From: Clostridium sp. AN503
GTDB taxonomy: Bacteria; Bacillota; Clostridia; Lachnospirales; Lachnospiraceae
Direction of reading: 5' to 3'
NCBI RefSeq assembly: GCF_040719375.1
Contig: NZ_JBFDTP010000002.1
Location: 3,153,001-3,217,000, forward strand
Length of the DNA: 64,000 bases
Shown here one piece after another: positions 61,362 through 64,000 of this stretch (within the stretch, counting starts at the first letter, position 1; the number at the start of each line of letters is the position of its first letter). Under the pieces are notes generated by a model that saw nothing but the letters and a program-made list of their open reading frames with translations, was not told the DNA's origin and searched no databases. The position numbers and the translations under genes are program-made.

Positions 61362-61432
61362 ATATACGACCACTGATTCTACTGGTGCCCCACCACCACT
61401 TGCCCCTGAAAATTGGTTTCAATACACTGCTT

Positions 61433-61780
61433 TTACTGCCAAATATCCTGTATCTGTATATAATCTTCTCGAATATAGATTGCACTATCAAAAAAGATAT
61501 AAATTTCTTTTTCGTCACCTTCATACCCTGCAAATATTATTGCGTCTTGACAAGGCTCAAAGTATATTTTATTTCCTCTATACACCAAATACACAGGACT
61601 TCCTTTTTTCCCAGACGCGAAAGACAGGTGCTGGTTTTCTGCCATATAATAAGCATTTCCATTATATTCTATATGGTCATATAATAAATATTTAAATACG
61701 ATTTCATCGCGGTTTTCCATAATACAGAAAAGAGATTTTATCCACAGTGTAATAATTAAAAATGAAACTATCACAATCAC
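61433..61780 (-). CDS. Small membrane-anchored protein, start uncertain
   Basis: 115 residues if read from the GTG at 61780. One N-terminal membrane helix (VIVSFLIITLWIKSLFCI) is followed by a short beta-rich domain (YNGNAYYMAENQHLSF, YEGDEKEIYIFFDS). A good GGAGG lies at 61811-61815, but no start codon follows it in frame before a stop, so the original start may be lost. No family known; typical of small exported immunity or lipoprotein-like orphans. Confidence 0.45.
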   Translation of the reverse strand: MIVIVSFLIITLWIKSLFCIMENRDEIVFKYLLYDHIEYNGNAYYMAENQHLSFASGKKGSPVYLVYRGNKIYFEPCQDAIIFAGYEGDEKEIYIFFDSAIYIREDYIQIQDIWQ

Positions 61781-61905
61781 AATAAGTTTATACTTTCTTA
61801 TTTACGTATTCCTCCTTTTGCGATTTATATACTAATAAGTCATTCATTAAATAAAAGGTTCTCCGTGTCATATTGGTATACTACTTCCGCCTGCTTCTGG
61901 TAACA

Positions 61906-61936
61906 CTAAGTTCCAGGATATCATACTGGAACTTAG
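61906..61936. repeat. Perfect 11-bp palindrome downstream of the barstar gene
   Basis: CTAAGTTCCAG (61906-61916) and CTGGAACTTAG (61926-61936) with a 9-base loop. No T-run follows. Confidence 0.75.
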
Positions 61937-61951
61937 TAATCAGCCTATTGG

Positions 61952-61972
61952 TCGCCCGGCTTTGCCGGGCGA
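61952..61972. repeat. Perfect 9-bp GC-rich hairpin
   Basis: TCGCCCGGC-TTT-GCCGGGCGA, in AT-rich surroundings, nine bases from the barstar stop. Could end transcription weakly or mark a cassette junction. Confidence 0.75.
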
Positions 61973-61980
61973 TAAATCTC

Positions 61981-62502
61981 TTACTTTTTGATTCTATGTG
62001 CTTCCTCAAACTCATGTCTGTTCCACGATATCTTATATGCTCCTATAGTATCTGGAACAAACTTTGGGTTATTAGATTGCAGTAATGCTATTAATCTCTC
62101 TCCCGTTAGCATACGTTGCCTCGAAGCTTCACTTAATCTTTCCAAAATATCATGTGCCATTCCCTTATCTTTCAAATAAAATAAATCAAAGTTTTTTAAA
62201 ACTAAAGCATAACCGCCTTCATACGGTATCTTCAAATCGTGAAGCAAACAGTCACTCAAAGCAGGCATATTTTCTCCATAGTAATCTGGAAATTCACATG
62301 CATTTTTAATTCTTACATGAAATTCTTCGATGCTCAATATTTCATTAAAATCTAAAATAATAACTTTGTACTGATTGTTTTTCAACCAATCTATATCTTT
62401 TATCAATATATTTTCATCACAATATAGTGACATGGAGCCATTAATCAATATTGTCCAGTCTACTTTAGAACAATTATTTACATACCGACTAAATGCTGCC
62501 AT
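61981..62502 (-). CDS. Barstar-family immunity protein
   Basis: 173 residues; a barstar domain in the second part, preceded by about 60 extra residues. The barstar core motif is seen as FHVRIKNACEFPDYYGENMP followed by ALSDCLLHDL, where the acidic helix 2 and its loop normally plug the barnase active site. AGGAG stands ten bases before the ATG, 20 bases after the remains of a barnase toxin reading frame. In complete loci such a protein neutralises an Rhs-linked barnase RNase; here the toxin is broken, so the immunity gene is an orphan that may protect against kin toxins. Confidence 0.82.
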   Translation of the reverse strand: MAAFSRYVNNCSKVDWTILINGSMSLYCDENILIKDIDWLKNNQYKVIILDFNEILSIEEFHVRIKNACEFPDYYGENMPALSDCLLHDLKIPYEGGYALVLKNFDLFYLKDKGMAHDILERLSEASRQRMLTGERLIALLQSNNPKFVPDTIGAYKISWNRHEFEEAHRIKK

Positions 62503-62522
62503 AAATTACAATCTCCTATAGC

Positions 62523-62865
62523 CTATCGTATTTGATCCCATGTTTTGTAGTAATCTGGCGTATACCATGCCGAACCATCAGACCCGGTTACAATTCTTTC
62601 TGGACCTCTATTTTGTCCAAAGCATCCTTAGCTTTCTGAGGTATATATCTGGAATTACCGGCTACTGCCGCATCACCCCGATATAGACTTTATATCCCTC
62701 TGGCGTAACCATAACATTTCCTGCTCCACCTGGATCCGCAGAATTGTAAGTATCCTCCTGGAAAAATCTCCCCTGATTAGCATTATAATACCTCGCCCTT
62801 AAGAACTCAAGCCCGGTATTCGGATGATTGTCATAAACGAACAAGAACTGCTGGACATGATGATT
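62523..62865 (-). pseudogene. Rhs C-terminus with degraded barnase-type toxin tip
   Basis: The remnant starts in frame with GLEFLRARYYNANQGRFFQE, the Rhs core end motif, and continues to GYKVYIGV, then stops at 62662. One more G in the G4 run near 62680 would lead into GDAAVAGNSRYIPQKAKDAL, the start of a barnase-type toxin. That frame ends soon, and a third frame gives NRGPERIVTGSDGSAWYTPD and YYKTWDQIR, the barnase C-terminus. The middle part, with the catalytic Glu, is deleted, and the usual catalytic His of the final DHY motif is Tyr. Upstream the core is cut at 62866. Inactive. Confidence 0.78.
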
Positions 62866-63117
62866 TCAGAGCGGATACAAATGCTTCTGAAACCAAAGAA
62901 TTCCATTAATGAAGATGAAAAAAGCACGTATCACAGCTCATTGATCAGGCAGAAGTGTTTTTAAAACATCTGCCAAATGCTGACCTGGATACCTTAAACC
63001 AATACCTTGAACATCTGATGGAACAGATGGCAAAAGATGGCATCCGGGTTATGAATTTGATAGGAAGTCTGCAAGAGATTATCACCAGAAAAAGAACACA
63101 GCCGTTGGACTCCCGTA
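62824..63117 (+). pseudogene. Frame-broken remnant of unknown gene
   Basis: A plus-strand frame opens with MIVINEQELLDMMISERIQM at 62824 and is lost at an A6 run near 62920-62925. A second frame continues with QLIDQAEVFLKHLPNADLDT and LNQYLEHLMEQMAKDGIRVM up to about 63117. Both parts are helical and charged and read as one protein if the A-run is corrected. No family recognised. It abuts the broken end of the Rhs remnant, so it may derive from the element that disrupted it. Confidence 0.45.
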
Positions 63118-63565
63118 CAGGATTCAGCGGCTGTTCTTCTATGTCTGTTGTTAAGCGGCTTTCAGCCGGGAGAAGGGTGTGTTTTCTCCCCCTTAATCCC
63201 CCTGGTGTGCACCATTGTACCTTGGGCCCATGGGCATATATCCACCGTCAATTTCTATTCCCTTGCGTTTTTCTTACTAAATCCTCACTGGCGGTCAGGG
63301 TCGAAAATAATATTTAAGACAATCTGTGGGTGGCTTACATTAAAAGGTATTTTGTGATCAGGTAGCGCCCACTACACAACAGCGGTCCATATACCTGTTT
63401 CTCTTATCCCTGTGACGCACCGTGACCGCCCGTATACCGTTTTTATGCCGCTGCCCTGAAAGACATACCTTGAAACGGTTATCCGGGCTTGTTGGGGCGA
63501 TGTGAAAACAAGTATTTTTCCAAGATTAGCCCAAATAGTTAAGATCGATAAGTATTCAGGTTAAA
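63118..63565. other. Non-coding stretch, probable mobile-element debris
   Basis: About 450 bases without a convincing gene on either strand. Composition is close to the core genome rather than to the AT-rich tract around it. I see no terminal inverted repeats or transposase fragments, so origin is open. Confidence 0.35.
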
Positions 63566-63593
63566 GGCTGGGTGGCTTAACGCCACCTCAGCC
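63566..63593. terminator. Hairpin downstream of the CdiI-like gene
   Basis: GGCTG-GGTGGC pairs with GCCACC-T-CAGCC around TTAAC. It lies 35 bases after the stop at 63629, but lacks a T-run. Confidence 0.5.
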
Positions 63594-63628
63594 GGAAGAC
63601 AGCGTCTGGCAAAACCAGGCGATTACAC

Positions 63629-64000
63629 TTACTCAAATAGTCTTTCCAATTCTTCAGTTAATCTTTTATATTCATTTTTTTCCTCATCACTCCCCCATTC
63701 ATGTGTTTCGATTTTCTGCGCAATATCTTGTGCAAAAAGCCTATAAAAACTATTCTCTTTCTTTTCGGAATTATTTTCCAATGTTCTTATTAATAGCTCT
63801 ACCAATTGCCCTTCATACATTTCTCCGCAGAAAGGGGTTTCTAATATTTTTTTCCACGCTAATGGTATCGCAATATCAAGATATATTTCTTGACGAAGAA
63901 GTCTGGATAAATCCAACAAAGTAAGTTCGCTTTCTTTCTTCTGAATCATTTCATAGAACCACTGATCCAAAGGACTATTTTGTTTTACTTTCTCTAATTC
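63629..64000 (-). CDS. Contact-dependent inhibition immunity-like protein (partial)
   Basis: At least 123 residues; the frame stays open to the right window edge, so the true start is outside. The region LTLLDLSRLLRQEIYLDIAI followed by PLAWKKILETPFCGEMYEGQ matches from memory the CdiI family (PF18616-like), small helical proteins that block CDI or Rhs toxin tips. AT-rich like the other immunity-type genes in this tract. No toxin is adjacent within the window. Confidence 0.6.
   Translation of the reverse strand, partial: ELEKVKQNSPLDQWFYEMIQKKESELTLLDLSRLLRQEIYLDIAIPLAWKKILETPFCGEMYEGQLVELLIRTLENNSEKKENSFYRLFAQDIAQKIETHEWGSDEEKNEYKRLTEELERLFE

Noticed and set aside
63118..63600. Group II intron or IS end in the non-coding stretch
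   Set aside because: No 5' GUGYG start, domain V hairpin or terminal inverted repeats could be found by eye.
1..64000. CRISPR array, tRNA or rRNA genes
   Set aside because: No spaced identical repeats of 23-40 bp and no cloverleaf or rRNA core sequences were seen; the only short perfect array is the 8-bp repeat at 49711-49774, which has no spacers.

Overview
The window looks like a chromosome segment of a Gram-positive, spore-forming anaerobe of the class Clostridia, most likely family Lachnospiraceae. This rests on roughly 50 % GC coding DNA with AGGAGG-type ribosome sites, a type III glutamine synthetase, a CotS-type spore-coat kinase homologue, an L,D-transpeptidase with clostridial-type wall-binding repeats, lipobox binding proteins and LexA/DinR-type SOS regulation. 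No rRNA, tRNA, CRISPR array or intact insertion sequence was seen.

Layout. (1) 1-4.2 kb: a peptide/nickel-type ABC importer (binding protein, two permeases, partial ATPase), read leftward from a strong promoter through a structured leader that contains a terminator. (2) 4.2-21.5 kb: a surface-polysaccharide locus in two leftward blocks flanking a rightward L,D-transpeptidase. It holds RmlC, glycosyltransferases, a sugar aminotransferase, an ATP-grasp ligase, two Wzx-like flippases, an ABC-2 exporter permease without its ATPase, DUF2142 and DUF2304 membrane proteins and UDP-galactopyranose mutase. Two glycosyltransferase genes carry one-base frame breaks. (3) 21.5-35.6 kb: an Rpn-type nuclease, GlnN, a cation/proton antiporter behind a riboswitch-like leader, a beta-lactamase-fold pseudoenzyme fused to DUF302, class II aldolase, threonine synthase, a polar amino-acid ABC importer with an attenuator-like leader, and a CmpB-family membrane protein. 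(4) 35.6-43 kb: a LexA-controlled SOS unit (DinB, a small protein, an SRAP peptidase), a coiled-coil protein of unknown function, and a 1140-residue HD plus GHKL/Hsp90-like ATPase protein. (5) 43-49.8 kb: a tartrate dehydratase and transporter operon with two FCD-type GntR regulators, a DUF1847 protein, and an AlbA_2/HATPase regulator whose 5' UTR is an octanucleotide repeat array. (6) 49.9-58.9 kb: housekeeping genes (phosphoglucomutase, CotS-like, GDPD, CCA-adding enzyme, HD hydrolase, SH3 lipoprotein, TrpB, GH25 lysozyme). (7) 58.9-64 kb: an AT-rich accessory tract with a broken Rhs/barnase toxin tip, an intact barstar immunity gene, further immunity-like orphans and a CdiI-like gene running off the right edge.

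How the parts fit. Blocks 1, 3 and 5 import and use nitrogen and carbon sources, several under leader-RNA or operator control. Block 2 builds and exports a cell-wall glycan that probably carries galactofuranose, rhamnose and an amino sugar. Blocks 4, 5 (repeat-controlled regulator) and 7 contain the least described material: the HD-GHKL protein, the repeat-array promoter and the toxin-immunity graveyard. All functional calls come from reading motifs by eye; no database search was run.
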